Assembly: GCF_030848575.1 (NCBI RefSeq)
Contig: NZ_JAVDDX010000001.1
Location: forward strand, 620,001-684,000
DNA from: Haloarcula sp. H-GB4
GTDB lineage: Archaea; Halobacteriota; Halobacteria; Halobacteriales; Haloarculaceae
Direction: 5' to 3'
Length of the DNA stretch: 64,000 nucleotides
Below the pieces are notes generated by a model. That model saw nothing but the letters and a program-made list of their open reading frames with translations, was not told the origin of the DNA and ran no database searches. Both the position numbers and the translations under genes were made by a program. Position 1 is the first letter of the stretch. The number at the start of each line of letters is the position of its first letter. Of this stretch, positions 36,590-45,564 are shown piece after piece.

Positions 36590-37972
36590 ATGACCGATAG
36601 AGGGCCACTGGCTGCTGTTTCGCCGCTCGACGGCCGATACGCCCGCTACACCGAGCCGCTCGTCCCGTACGCCAGCGAGCGGGCGCTGATGCGCGCCCGC
36701 GTCGAAGTGGAAGTCGAGTACCTCATCGCGCTTGCCGACCTTGACGCCACGCCGCTGACAATCGATGACGGCCAGCGCGCGACGCTCCGGGCGCTGTACG
36801 AGGAGTTCGACGACGAGGACGCGAGCGTCGTCAAGCAACTCGAAACTGAGGGGTACGGGGAGTATTCGGCGACCAATCACGACGTGAAGGCTATCGAGTA
36901 CTTCATCCGGCTGGGGATGCCTGATGACCTCGACGCCGACAACTGGATTCACTTCGGACTCACCAGCGAGGACGTGAACAACCTCGCCCAGCGGCTGCTG
37001 GTCAAGCCCGCTGCCGAGGAGGTGCTGGTACCCGAACTCCGCGAGATTCGGGATACACTGGTCGAGATGGCCCACACCTACGCCGACGTGCCGATGCTGG
37101 CCCGCACCCACGGGCAGCCCGCGACGCCGACGACGTTCGGCAAGGAGATGGCCGTCTACGCTTCCCGACTGGGCCAGGCCATCGGTCGCGTGGAACGGGC
37201 CGCCGAGAGTCTCTCCGGAAAGCTCGCTGGTGCGTCCGGTACATACGCGGCCCATGTTGCCGCCTACCCCGACGTGGACTGGCCGACGTTCGCTGAGTCC
37301 TTCGTCGACGACCTCGGACTGGAACACGAACCGCTCACGACACAAGTCAACCCCTGTGACGACCTCGCGGTCCTGTTCGACGCGCTCCGGGGTGCGAACA
37401 ATATCTTGCTTGACCTCGACCTCGACGTGTGGCTCTACGTCTCGGATCGCTATCTCGGTCAGGAGGCTGTCGAGGGCGAGACTGGTTCCTCGACAATGCC
37501 TCACAAGGTCAACCCCATCGACTTCGAGAACAGCGAAGGGAACCTCTCGAAGGCCAACTCCGATCTGGTCTTCCTCGGCGACTACGTCACGAACTCCCGG
37601 CTCCAGCGGGACCTCTCGGACTCGACGGTCAAGCGCAACATCGGGGCCGCATTCGCCCACTGTCTCATCGGCTACAGCAAGTGCCAGAACGGGCTGGCGA
37701 AGGTCGTCCCCAACGAGCAGGTAATGGCCGACGATTTGGCTGGGACGCCAGAGATCATCGGCGAGGCCGTCCAGACGATTCTTCGCCGTGAAGGGTACGC
37801 CGACGCCTACGAACAGGTGAAGAAAGCTACACGGGGCCGCGAGGTCACCATCGGGGACTTCCACGATATGTTCGCCGATCTCGACGTGAGCGACGAGGTG
37901 CGGGCCGAACTGGAAGCGCTGACGCCGACCGGATACACGGGCATCGCGGCGCAGCAGGCCGAGGACAGCTGA
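36590..37972 (+). CDS. purB: Adenylosuccinate lyase
   Basis: Cleaves fumarate from SAICAR and from adenylosuccinate in purine synthesis. The 460-aa protein has the fumarase/aspartase superfamily signature SSTMPHKVNPIDFEN, with the catalytic Ser in the mobile loop. It also has HFGLTSEDVNN and RTHGQPATPTTFGKE, carrying the conserved His. It is closer to the E. coli-type PurB (PLAAVSPLDGRYARY start). The start at 36590 follows the family N-terminus; an upstream in-frame start at 36542 adds a non-acidic tail. purNH, another purine gene, is 2 kb away on the other strand. Confidence 0.97.
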   Translation: MTDRGPLAAVSPLDGRYARYTEPLVPYASERALMRARVEVEVEYLIALADLDATPLTIDDGQRATLRALYEEFDDEDASVVKQLETEGYGEYSATNHDVKAIEYFIRLGMPDDLDADNWIHFGLTSEDVNNLAQRLLVKPAAEEVLVPELREIRDTLVEMAHTYADVPMLARTHGQPATPTTFGKEMAVYASRLGQAIGRVERAAESLSGKLAGASGTYAAHVAAYPDVDWPTFAESFVDDLGLEHEPLTTQVNPCDDLAVLFDALRGANNILLDLDLDVWLYVSDRYLGQEAVEGETGSSTMPHKVNPIDFENSEGNLSKANSDLVFLGDYVTNSRLQRDLSDSTVKRNIGAAFAHCLIGYSKCQNGLAKVVPNEQVMADDLAGTPEIIGEAVQTILRREGYADAYEQVKKATRGREVTIGDFHDMFADLDVSDEVRAELEALTPTGYTGIAAQQAEDS

Positions 37973-38065
37973 GGATCGCTGCCTTGCCGCCGTCGTTTTC
38001 AGATCGACACGTACCCCCGCGGCGAACGCAACTATGACGAGTGTGGCCGCCTTCGTTGGCAGTAG

Positions 38066-39373
38066 ATGGTTCTCGGCACTGACACGCGGGTTCTGACGCT
38101 GGCGTTCGCCCGGATGGCGGACGCACTGGGCAACTCGTTTCTCATCATCGTCCTTCCTCTGTACATCGCCAGCGGGCAGGTGTCGCTCGCCGGCATCGCC
38201 GGCCAACAGGTACTCGGGCTCACGCTCCAGACGGAGACGCTGATCGGGCTGGTGCTGTCCCTGTTCGGTCTGCTGAACAGTTTCGGCCAACCCTTTACCG
38301 GGCGCCTCTCGGACCGGACCGGCAAGCGCCGGGTTTTCGTCCTCACCGGCCTGGTACTGTTCGCTATCGGAAGCGCGGCCTACCCGTTCCTTTCCTCGTA
38401 CTGGACGGTCCTCGCCGCGCGGGCGTTCCAGGGCCTTGGTGCAGCCTTTACCATTCCGGCGACGGTCGCACTGGTCAACGACTACGCCGCGAGTGATGCG
38501 GAGCGCGGCGGGAACTTCGGCGTGTTCAACACCTTCCGGCTCATCGGCTTCGGCTTCGGGCCGATAATCGCCGGCGTCGTCATCACTGGCGGACTCGCCG
38601 CGAACGACGTGGTGACCTACCGGGTCGCCGGCACCGCTATCTCCGGCTTCACCGCTGCCTTCGCTATCGCCGTTCTGGGCGCTGTTGTGAGCTTTGCCCT
38701 CGTATGGGCGCTGATTCAGGACCCGCCGTTCGAGGCAGAGGCCGGAAAAGACCTCTCGATAGCGATTCTGGACCGAAACGGCGAGGGGCTGGATTCGGTA
38801 TTCGTCCTCGGCGTCGGCACGTTCATGATGGCGTCCACTATTGCGTTGTTTGCCACGCTCGAGGGACCGGTCCGGATGCGGCTGGACGAATCGACCCTGT
38901 TTTTCAGCGTTCAGTTCGCCGCCGTCGTCATCGCAAACGTCGTCTTTCAGGTGCCCATCGGCCGGGCGAGTGACCGGTTCGGCCGGCGACCGTTCATCGT
39001 CGCCGGGTTCGTCATCCTTGTTCCGTCGGTGTTCGCACAGGGAATCGTGACAGGCCCGTGGCTCATGCTTCTGGCGCGGTTCGTTCAGGGCATCGCCGTC
39101 GCGCTCGTGTTCGCCCCGTCGCTTGCTCTTGCTGGTGACTTGGCTGGTGCCCGCGGGTCAGGAACAACGCTATCTGTCCTGACGATGGCGTTCGGCCTCG
39201 GCGTCGCTATCGGGCCGCTGGCGTCGGGCCTGCTGTACAACTTCGGTTCGTTCAGCACGCCCTTCACCGCCGGTGCTGCGCTCGCGTTCGTCGGACTCGT
39301 CCTGACGTATACACAGGTCGAGGAGACGCTGGACCTCGGGCAGGGGTCGGACCAGCCGGCACCACAAGACTGA
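38066..39373 (+). CDS. Major facilitator superfamily transporter
   Basis: 435-aa transporter with 12 predicted membrane helices. The loop 2-3 motif is GRLSDRTGKRRVFV and the corresponding loop 8-9 motif is GRASDRFGRRPFIV, both typical of drug/sugar MFS exporters. The gene begins 93 bases after purB on the same strand. The substrate is unknown. The N-terminal helix begins almost at residue 10, so the ATG at 38066 looks right. Confidence 0.93.
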   Translation: MVLGTDTRVLTLAFARMADALGNSFLIIVLPLYIASGQVSLAGIAGQQVLGLTLQTETLIGLVLSLFGLLNSFGQPFTGRLSDRTGKRRVFVLTGLVLFAIGSAAYPFLSSYWTVLAARAFQGLGAAFTIPATVALVNDYAASDAERGGNFGVFNTFRLIGFGFGPIIAGVVITGGLAANDVVTYRVAGTAISGFTAAFAIAVLGAVVSFALVWALIQDPPFEAEAGKDLSIAILDRNGEGLDSVFVLGVGTFMMASTIALFATLEGPVRMRLDESTLFFSVQFAAVVIANVVFQVPIGRASDRFGRRPFIVAGFVILVPSVFAQGIVTGPWLMLLARFVQGIAVALVFAPSLALAGDLAGARGSGTTLSVLTMAFGLGVAIGPLASGLLYNFGSFSTPFTAGAALAFVGLVLTYTQVEETLDLGQGSDQPAPQD

Positions 39374-39452
39374 GCATGATGAATCCGGCCAGCCGCCAGT
39401 CGAAAAACCGCTAACCGGAATGATTAGGATGCACGACTCCATATAGTGTGAT

Positions 39453-40097
39453 ATGTTCACAGACCGCTCGGATGCGGCGCAACAGCTCGTAGCCGCGCTG
39501 CGCCAGCGGGATGTCGTCGGCGATATCATCGTCACGCTCGCACCGAACGGCGTCCCTGTCGGCAACGTGGTCGCTGACGCGACCGGACTCCCGATGGATG
39601 TCATCGTCATACAGCGTATACGCGCGCCAAACCACCCTGAGTTGACCATCGGAGCTGTCGCTCCGGGTGGCTTTTCGTGGATCAACAGCCCGATGATGCG
39701 GTTTCTGGACGTGAACTGGGAGTACGTGCAGGAGGCGAAGACGCACGCGAGTGACACCGTCGAGTCGCGAGCGGTCGACTACGGCGAGACGTGGGGGCCG
39801 CTTGACGTGGCCGGCAAACGGGTTCTGCTGGTCGATGATGGGATTCCGACGGGTGCGGCGATGCGTGTCGCAATCCAGCGTCTCCGAAAGGCAGGTGCGA
39901 ACGAGATTATCGCCGCTGCCCCTGTCGCGCCGCCGGACGTGCTTGAGGAGGTACAGCGGTGGGCCGACGACGTCGTCGTCCCGCTAAAACCGGCGGCGTT
40001 TCAGGCCACCGCGGACTACTACGAGGAGTTCGACAGCGTGACAGACGAAGACGCGACGACGGCGCTCTCTGACCTCGTCCAGCGGCGGTCGGCGTAG
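39453..40097 (+). CDS. Phosphoribosyltransferase-family protein
   Basis: 214-aa PRTase-fold protein. The PRPP-binding motif VLLVDDGIPTGAAM lies near residues 127-140. An N-terminal hood region contains the VTLAPNGVPVGNVVADATG loop. It belongs to the group of stand-alone PRTases sometimes fused to hydrolases in bacteria; the base substrate is unknown. It starts 79 bases after the MFS gene on the same strand, so co-transcription is possible. Confidence 0.85.
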   Translation: MFTDRSDAAQQLVAALRQRDVVGDIIVTLAPNGVPVGNVVADATGLPMDVIVIQRIRAPNHPELTIGAVAPGGFSWINSPMMRFLDVNWEYVQEAKTHASDTVESRAVDYGETWGPLDVAGKRVLLVDDGIPTGAAMRVAIQRLRKAGANEIIAAAPVAPPDVLEEVQRWADDVVVPLKPAAFQATADYYEEFDSVTDEDATTALSDLVQRRSA

Positions 40098-40121
40098 GCC
40101 AGTCCATCGGCGAGTCGCGGC

Positions 40122-41249
40122 TCAGACCAGTCGTTCGACCGTCTCCCGCACGGCTCGCGCGGCGGTTCGAACTTCGGAGAGCCTGACGTACTCGCGTTTC
40201 GAGTGAGCGATAGCACCCGTTTCGTCGCTCAGGTCACCGGGGCCGAACACCACCGTCGGCCCGTTGGTTGCGAAATACGAGGCTTCCGTCGCGGCCCCGA
40301 ACTGCCGGACTGCGCCGCCGCTCGCTTCTTGGAGTGTACGAACCAGTTCCGCGTCGGTGTCGGTCGCAAACGCTTCGGGAAACGGCGTATCCGGGCGGAT
40401 GAGGTCCACGGTGAGGCCCATTGATTTCGGGAGCCACTGTTCGAGGTGGGCCTGCAGGTCCGCACAGAAGGATTCGCTCGTCTCTGGCGGGACGCTCCGT
40501 CGGTCGAACGTAATGGCGCACTCCGCCGGGACCTGATTGGTCGCCTCACCGCCCTCCACCATCGACGGGGTGAGAATGGGGTAGCCAAGCGTTTCGTGTT
40601 CGCCCGGCCCTTTCTTCTCGTCGTAGCTTTCCATCGCCTGCAGAATCGGCGTAGCGGCCCGAATCGCGTTGTGGCCGCTGCCGGGGTCGGCGGCGTGGGC
40701 GCTCTCGCCGTGGATGGTGACCGTTCCCTCGAACTGGCCGCGGGCGGCCGTACACACGTCGAGGCCAGTCGGCTCGCCGACGATGTAGCCATCGGCGTCG
40801 ATGGTGTCCGCGAGGTGTGCGCCGCCGGTCTGTGTCGTCTCCTCGTCGGTCGAAATCGCCAGTGTGACGCGGCCGTCGTCAGGCGCAACCGTGAGGAACG
40901 CATCGAGGAGCGCCGCGAGCGGCCCTTTCGCGTCGCAGGCCCCGCGGCCACAGACGATGTCGCCGTCCCCATCACCGCCGGTGCCGTCGACAGTCTCGTC
41001 CGGCCCCGGTGGCTCTGTCCGCCGTTCGTAGGGCAGGTTCGGTGGGACGGTGTCGATGTGCGTGTTGAGCAGGATATGCGTTCCGTCGTCGTCGCCGCGG
41101 GACGCGACGACGTTGCCGAGGTCGTCTATCTCCGGGTATTCGCCGGCGTCTTCCAGCGTGTCGACTAGCAGCGAGCGGATGTCGTCGACGTGCTCGTCTG
41201 ACCGTGTTTCGACCGCCCGCCGGTGGAACGAAGGAATGTCGAAGGCCAT
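40122..41249 (-). CDS. dapE: M20 peptidase, succinyl-diaminopimelate desuccinylase-like
   Basis: Removes succinate from N-succinyl-LL-diaminopimelate in the succinylase branch of lysine synthesis. The 375-aa zinc-dependent M20 enzyme has NTHIDTVPPN, GACDAKGPLAAL, the catalytic-Glu segment STDEET and a dimerisation domain in the middle. The start ATG overlaps the lysA stop by one base (TAATG), so the two are translationally coupled, which supports the lysine assignment over other M20 activities. It is the last gene of the distal lysine segment. Confidence 0.9.
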   Translation of the reverse strand: MAFDIPSFHRRAVETRSDEHVDDIRSLLVDTLEDAGEYPEIDDLGNVVASRGDDDGTHILLNTHIDTVPPNLPYERRTEPPGPDETVDGTGGDGDGDIVCGRGACDAKGPLAALLDAFLTVAPDDGRVTLAISTDEETTQTGGAHLADTIDADGYIVGEPTGLDVCTAARGQFEGTVTIHGESAHAADPGSGHNAIRAATPILQAMESYDEKKGPGEHETLGYPILTPSMVEGGEATNQVPAECAITFDRRSVPPETSESFCADLQAHLEQWLPKSMGLTVDLIRPDTPFPEAFATDTDAELVRTLQEASGGAVRQFGAATEASYFATNGPTVVFGPGDLSDETGAIAHSKREYVRLSEVRTAARAVRETVERLV

Positions 41250-42484
41250 TACTGTTCCATGCGGGTCACGTCCGCCAGCGTTTCGCGCTCCCGCACGACT
41301 CGCGTTTCGCCGCCCTCGAAGGCAACCTCTGCCGGCCGTGGCTGGGAGTGGAACTGGTTCGCCAGTTCGTAACCGTACGCGCCGGCGTTGCCGATAGCGA
41401 GCAGGTCAGTTTGCTCGGGTCGAGCGAGCGGTCGGTCAGTGCAGAACACGTCGGCGCTCGTACAGCAGGGGCCGCCGACCGACACCGGTTCGGCCTCCCG
41501 TCTCGGCGCGGTGACGTTCCGAATCGGGTGGTATGAGCCGAACATCGCCGGTCGGATAAGCGTCGCCAGCGAGGCGTCGACGCCGACAACAGTCGCTGCC
41601 GGCGTCTCTTTGACCGTGTTGACCTCCGTGAGGATGCACTCGGCGTCGGCGACGACGTACCGGCCGGGTTCGAGTTTGACCTGTGCGTCGAGATCCCCGA
41701 CCGCCTCGCGAACCTTCTCGCCCACGACCTCCATGTTCAGTGGCTCGACATCTTCCCGGTAGGGGACGCCGAAGCCACCGCCGAAATCGACAAAGTCTAG
41801 GTCCGCGCCGTCAGCGATGACTTCTCGGCCCATGTCAGCGACCTTCCCAATGGCACGACAGTGGTCGTCTAAGTCGTCGTGGAGGACGCCGCTGCCGGCG
41901 TGGGCATGCAGGCCGACGAGGTCGAACCGCTCGCGCACGTCGGCCGCGACCTCGGGCACCTCGTCGTAGGGAATTCCGAACTTGGCGTCCTTGCCGGTGG
42001 CGACCTTCTCGTGGTGGCCCGTTCCGATACCGGGATTGATGCGGATGGCGACCCGGCCGTCGTAGCCGCGCTCTTCGAGGCGGTCGAAGGTGTCCCGCGC
42101 GCCCCCCGTAATCGTCAGCCCGGGGTGCTCTGCCGCCAGTTCGACGGCACGGTCGAGGTCGCGGTCTGGCGGATTGACGGCGGTGTACTGGAGCGTGTTC
42201 GGGTCCGCGCCGGCGTCGATAGCTCGCTGGAGTTCCCCCCAGGCCGCACACTCGATGTCAGCGCCCGTCTCAAGCAGTTTCGACAGAACGGCCTGACCGG
42301 TGTGGGCCTTCGCAGCGTACATGACGTGGGCGTCGGGAAACGCCGCGGCGAACCGCTCGTAATTCTCGGCGACGCGGTCGAGGTCAACGACGTACAGCGG
42401 CGTGCCGTGCTCGGCAGCTACCGCCTCCAGACGCTCGTGGTCCCAGTCCGCGAGGCGGCGGACCGGCGGCGAGTCGTGGCTCAT
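41249..42484 (-). CDS. lysA: Diaminopimelate decarboxylase
   Basis: Decarboxylates meso-diaminopimelate to lysine. The 411-aa fold III PLP enzyme has the PLP-binding Lys in MYAAKAHTG (near residue 58). The glycine-rich DFGGGFGVPY and the C-terminal substrate motif CTSADVFC are present. It is coupled to dapE downstream. The start at 42484 (MSHDSPPV) is preferred; the longer frame (to 42622) adds 46 residues without family similarity. In this window it is separated from dapA, dapB and dapD by about 5 kb of unrelated genes. Confidence 0.96.
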   Translation of the reverse strand: MSHDSPPVRRLADWDHERLEAVAAEHGTPLYVVDLDRVAENYERFAAAFPDAHVMYAAKAHTGQAVLSKLLETGADIECAAWGELQRAIDAGADPNTLQYTAVNPPDRDLDRAVELAAEHPGLTITGGARDTFDRLEERGYDGRVAIRINPGIGTGHHEKVATGKDAKFGIPYDEVPEVAADVRERFDLVGLHAHAGSGVLHDDLDDHCRAIGKVADMGREVIADGADLDFVDFGGGFGVPYREDVEPLNMEVVGEKVREAVGDLDAQVKLEPGRYVVADAECILTEVNTVKETPAATVVGVDASLATLIRPAMFGSYHPIRNVTAPRREAEPVSVGGPCCTSADVFCTDRPLARPEQTDLLAIGNAGAYGYELANQFHSQPRPAEVAFEGGETRVVRERETLADVTRMEQ

Positions 42485-42691
42485 TGGGGAAACCACGGTG
42501 TCGGCGGCTAACAAGGGTTCCGTTTCGATACACACAGCGCCCCAACTGCTTACCATCTCCGCTATCGGGCGACGGTCGACTCCGGACGGCACTGTATCAA
42601 TAACTCGTCTGTTGGGACGCAACGATGCATCGGTTGTGAGCCGTGCCTACCGATTCAAGACTACAGTACTGCCGTCGGACGCTGTCCCCGC

Positions 42692-43171
42692 TCATTCTGT
42701 GCGCTCTGCCGACCGTTCTCGAACGTGTACGACACCGTCGTTTGTCACATCAATGCGAAGTGGCACCTGCACCGTGTCCTGCTGAATCGCACCATCGACG
42801 GCGTCATCGATGAGTTGCAACAGATTCGAGGAGCCGTAATTGACCTCGACTCCGGCTTCATCGCAGGCGGCATACACCGTCTGGGGAATATCGTAGATGT
42901 CGGTCCCGACCGCAATGTCGACACGAACGGGTGCAGTCAGGGTGTTCGCGAAGGCGACTGTCTGGCGTGCCTTCTCGACGTTTTCTCTTGCATTGCGCTC
43001 TATACTTGAAATATTCGCGCGTGACGTGCCGAGCAATTCCCCGATATCACTCTGACGGACATCCTTTTCGCGTAGCGCAAGCACCTCCGCTTGCCGGCGC
43101 GTTAGCACGCTTTCATCTGCATCAAAGCCGACAGCGGCAAGTAGTTCGTCGGGATCGATTTGCTCATCCAT
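42692..43171 (-). CDS. Tfx-family DNA-binding transcriptional regulator
   Basis: 159-aa regulator. The N-terminal helix-turn-helix (about residues 20-65; LTRRQAEVLALREKDVRQSD ... GTSRANISSIERNA in outline) matches the Tfx family first described in methanogens. The C-terminal half (about 75-155) is an alpha/beta domain of unknown ligand. The start at 43171 (MDEQID) is chosen since the upstream extension has no acidic character. It lies upstream of lysA on the same strand and downstream of the aldehyde dehydrogenase pair; its targets are unknown. Confidence 0.88.
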   Translation of the reverse strand: MDEQIDPDELLAAVGFDADESVLTRRQAEVLALREKDVRQSDIGELLGTSRANISSIERNARENVEKARQTVAFANTLTAPVRVDIAVGTDIYDIPQTVYAACDEAGVEVNYGSSNLLQLIDDAVDGAIQQDTVQVPLRIDVTNDGVVHVRERSAERTE

Positions 43172-43295
43172 AGCCACAGGTCGGCAGCCGAAGTGAAAAT
43201 AACGTTGTTGCCAGCCGCGAGCTATCATCCCTGAATGTATTTAGGAGGCTGGAGTGCTGACCCTGAGTGACAGCACAGACTGCTGACTACCGAGT

Positions 43296-43667
43296 TCACT
43301 GTTCGGTAACGGACACAGTGCCTGGCGACTCCCAGCGGGTCACCTCGCCGCTTGGATGGCGTGCCATGACAATCGATTCGGCGTCGTGTGACCGGGCGAA
43401 CCGCTTTACGATGGCAGTTTCGGTGAAGTCATCCGGGGCATCGATGTACACGCGTCTGGTCAGCCCATCCGTGTGCAGTGAAACCCACCCGGCCAGCGCC
43501 AGTTCGGTCTTAGGGTCAAATGTGCCCTCAGCAGCGTCGGGCACCACCGCCCGGCACAGCCGCTCGTGCATCCCTGACGGGACGACGTATTTCGTCCCGT
43601 CGGGGGCGATGGACACGTTCGCGGCTTCAATCTGTCCGGGCTGGACTTGCGGGAACGGAACGTTCAC
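43296..43667 (-). CDS. Unknown protein coupled to aldehyde dehydrogenase
   Basis: 123-aa soluble protein I do not recognise. It starts at GTG 43667, one base after the stop of the aldehyde dehydrogenase (TGA then T then GTG), so translation is probably coupled. Composition is mixed alpha/beta with three His and one Cys (LCRAVVPDA); no membrane segment or known motif is visible. In bacteria, ExaC/AldB-type aldehyde dehydrogenases often have a small partner (DUF779), but this protein lacks that family's Cys-rich signature, so at most it is an analogue. Confidence 0.7.
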   Translation of the reverse strand: MNVPFPQVQPGQIEAANVSIAPDGTKYVVPSGMHERLCRAVVPDAAEGTFDPKTELALAGWVSLHTDGLTRRVYIDAPDDFTETAIVKRFARSHDAESIVMARHPSGEVTRWESPGTVSVTEQ

Positions 43668-43668
43668 A

Positions 43669-45195
43669 TCAATCGAGTGAGATGTTCACCGTCTTCGTCT
43701 GCGTGTAATGGTCGATCGTTTCCTCACCGATCTCTCGACCGATTCCCGACTGTTTGTAGCCGCCAAACGGCTGTCCCGCCGGGAAGTCGTTGTAGGTGTT
43801 GACCCAGATATTCCCGGCTTCGATGTCTTTTGCACACTGGTGCGCCTTTGAGAGGTCTTCTGTGAGGACCCCTGCTGCGAGACCGTAGTCGACATCGTTC
43901 GCCAGGTGCATCATCTCATCGTACTCGCTCCAGCTGAACACTTCTTGGACCGGGCCGAAGATCTCCTCCTGGACCGGCTTGCTGTCGTGGTCAATCTCGT
44001 CAATGAGTGTCGGCGCGACGAAGCAGCCATCCGAAAGGGCTTCGTCGTCCGGCTGACTTCCCCCGGTGACGAAGGCTGCCCCTTCCTGTTCTGCCTCCTC
44101 AATGTAGCCCAGCGTCCGCTCGACCTGCTCCGCGGTCACTTTCGGGCCGAGGTCTGTCGACTCCAGCAGTGGGTCGTCAACAGTCAGGTCCTCAGCCGCA
44201 GCCGCAAGCTCATCCAGGAACTCGTCTTTGATATCTTCGTGCACGAACAACCGTGACCCGGCACAGCAGCACTCACCGGTATTAAAGAATATCGCCGTAA
44301 TCGTTGTCTGGACGGCCTGTTCCAGGTCTGCATCGGGGAATACAATGAGCGGACTCTTTCCGCCCAGCTCCAGCGTCACGTCGGTGATACTTTCGGCGGC
44401 ACTTTGCATCACCTTACTCCCGATTTCTGTCGAGCCAGTGAACGCTAGTTTCCGGATATCAGGGTGCTTTGAGAGAGGTTCACCCGCATCGGGGCCGAAT
44501 CCAGTGACGACGTTAACGACCCCGTCAGGAATCACGTCTTCTGTGATTTCCATCAGCTTGAGAATACTCAGCGGCGTCTCCTCGGCAGGCTTCAGTACGA
44601 CGGTGTTTCCAGCCGACAGCGCCGGAGCGAGCTTCCAGGCTGCCATCAGGAGCGGGAAGTTCCACGGGATTATCTGTCCAACAACCCCGTACGGCTCCCG
44701 AAGTGTCTGGACGTGCCGGCTGTCGTCAGTTTCGATGGTCCGTCCCTCGCCCGACCGAGCGAGACCTGCGAAATACCGGAAGTGGTCGATAACAAGGTCA
44801 ATATCGATCCGAGCTTCGGTAATCGGCTTCCCGTTATCTAAACTCTCGAGCTTTGCGAACTCCTCGCTTCGCTCTGCAATGGCATCTGCGATACCGTCCA
44901 GCATCGCCTGGCGTTCGCCTGTAGACATCTCGCTATACGTCTCGTCGTAGGCCTCCCACGCGGCCGCAACCGCGCTGTCGATGTCCTCGGCGGTGCCGGC
45001 CTGCACTTCCGCAAGTGTTTCACCGGTTGTCGGATCTACTGTTTCGAATGTTTCCCCGCCGCTACTCCGGACCCATTCCCCACCGATGTACAGTTCACGC
45101 CGATCCGGCAGCACCTCGTTTGCCGCCTGTTCGTGACGCTTCTTTATCGCTGACTTCCGCTCCGTGGCGCTTTGCTGCTTGCTGTCACTAGACAT
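43669..45195 (-). CDS. NAD(P)-dependent aldehyde dehydrogenase
   Basis: 508-aa aldehyde dehydrogenase. The cofactor-binding motif is FTGSTEIGSKV, the general base Glu is in LELGGKSP, and the catalytic Cys sits in a run of Cys (NTGECCCAGSRLF). The HFRYFAGLARSGEG and PWNFPLLMAAWKLAPALSAGN segments resemble acetaldehyde/betaine-type ALDHs. The start at 45195 (MSSDSKQQ) is supported by a TATA-like CTTTAAGTATTAAT about 30 bases upstream. It forms a coupled pair with the downstream unknown gene. The substrate is not determinable here. Confidence 0.93.
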   Translation of the reverse strand: MSSDSKQQSATERKSAIKKRHEQAANEVLPDRRELYIGGEWVRSSGGETFETVDPTTGETLAEVQAGTAEDIDSAVAAAWEAYDETYSEMSTGERQAMLDGIADAIAERSEEFAKLESLDNGKPITEARIDIDLVIDHFRYFAGLARSGEGRTIETDDSRHVQTLREPYGVVGQIIPWNFPLLMAAWKLAPALSAGNTVVLKPAEETPLSILKLMEITEDVIPDGVVNVVTGFGPDAGEPLSKHPDIRKLAFTGSTEIGSKVMQSAAESITDVTLELGGKSPLIVFPDADLEQAVQTTITAIFFNTGECCCAGSRLFVHEDIKDEFLDELAAAAEDLTVDDPLLESTDLGPKVTAEQVERTLGYIEEAEQEGAAFVTGGSQPDDEALSDGCFVAPTLIDEIDHDSKPVQEEIFGPVQEVFSWSEYDEMMHLANDVDYGLAAGVLTEDLSKAHQCAKDIEAGNIWVNTYNDFPAGQPFGGYKQSGIGREIGEETIDHYTQTKTVNISLD

Positions 45196-45564
45196 ATCTA
45201 CGGCCAACATTTCATGCCATTAATACTTAAAGTTGTATGGTGGTGTGGCCAGTAGCAATTACAAAAAAGAGAATTTAGAAGAAAAAGAAACGAGTATTGG
45301 TTTCTCCTTGTCCGACACACTTCTAAAGTACAATCGACATCTCGGCTGTGCTATCGGACAAGAGGTCACCGGGAATCGCTGTCGACCTATCTCCAAAATA
45401 TCGGATAGTCGACACAGACCCCTCGCTCGGTCCAATCCCCGCGGTTGATGCCCGCGTTCCGAGTGCCGATGCTCCGTGCACTCCCGCTACTCTCTTCGGG
45501 TGGTATTCTCGCTACCTGATAGTGTCAGTGTATATTTATCATCTTGCCAATAAAATCAGATTGT
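45196..45564. other. AT-rich divergent intergenic region
   Basis: About 370 bases separating the aldehyde dehydrogenase (minus) from the bactofilin-like gene (plus). It contains TATA-like elements for both sides (about 45222-45232 on the minus strand and 45531-45539 on the plus strand). A 71-codon frame at 45233-45448 is Lys/Asn-rich at one end and Arg-rich at the other and lacks haloarchaeal character, so I do not call it. Confidence 0.4.
45531..45539 (+). promoter_or_regulatory. TATA element of the bactofilin-like gene
   Basis: TATATTTAT is centred about 30 bases before the ATG at 45565. The spacing implies a leaderless or nearly leaderless transcript. It supports the ATG at 45565 over the in-frame TTG at 45544. 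Confidence 0.45.

Noticed and set aside
36446-38290. Long open frame antisense to purB
   Set aside because: A high-GC shadow frame on the opposite strand of a certain gene; it lacks known domains and its composition follows purB codon bias.
45233-45448. 71-codon plus-strand frame upstream of the bactofilin-like gene
   Set aside because: Composition changes from Lys/Glu/Asn-rich to Arg-rich; no promoter spacing; lies in an intergenic AT-rich region.
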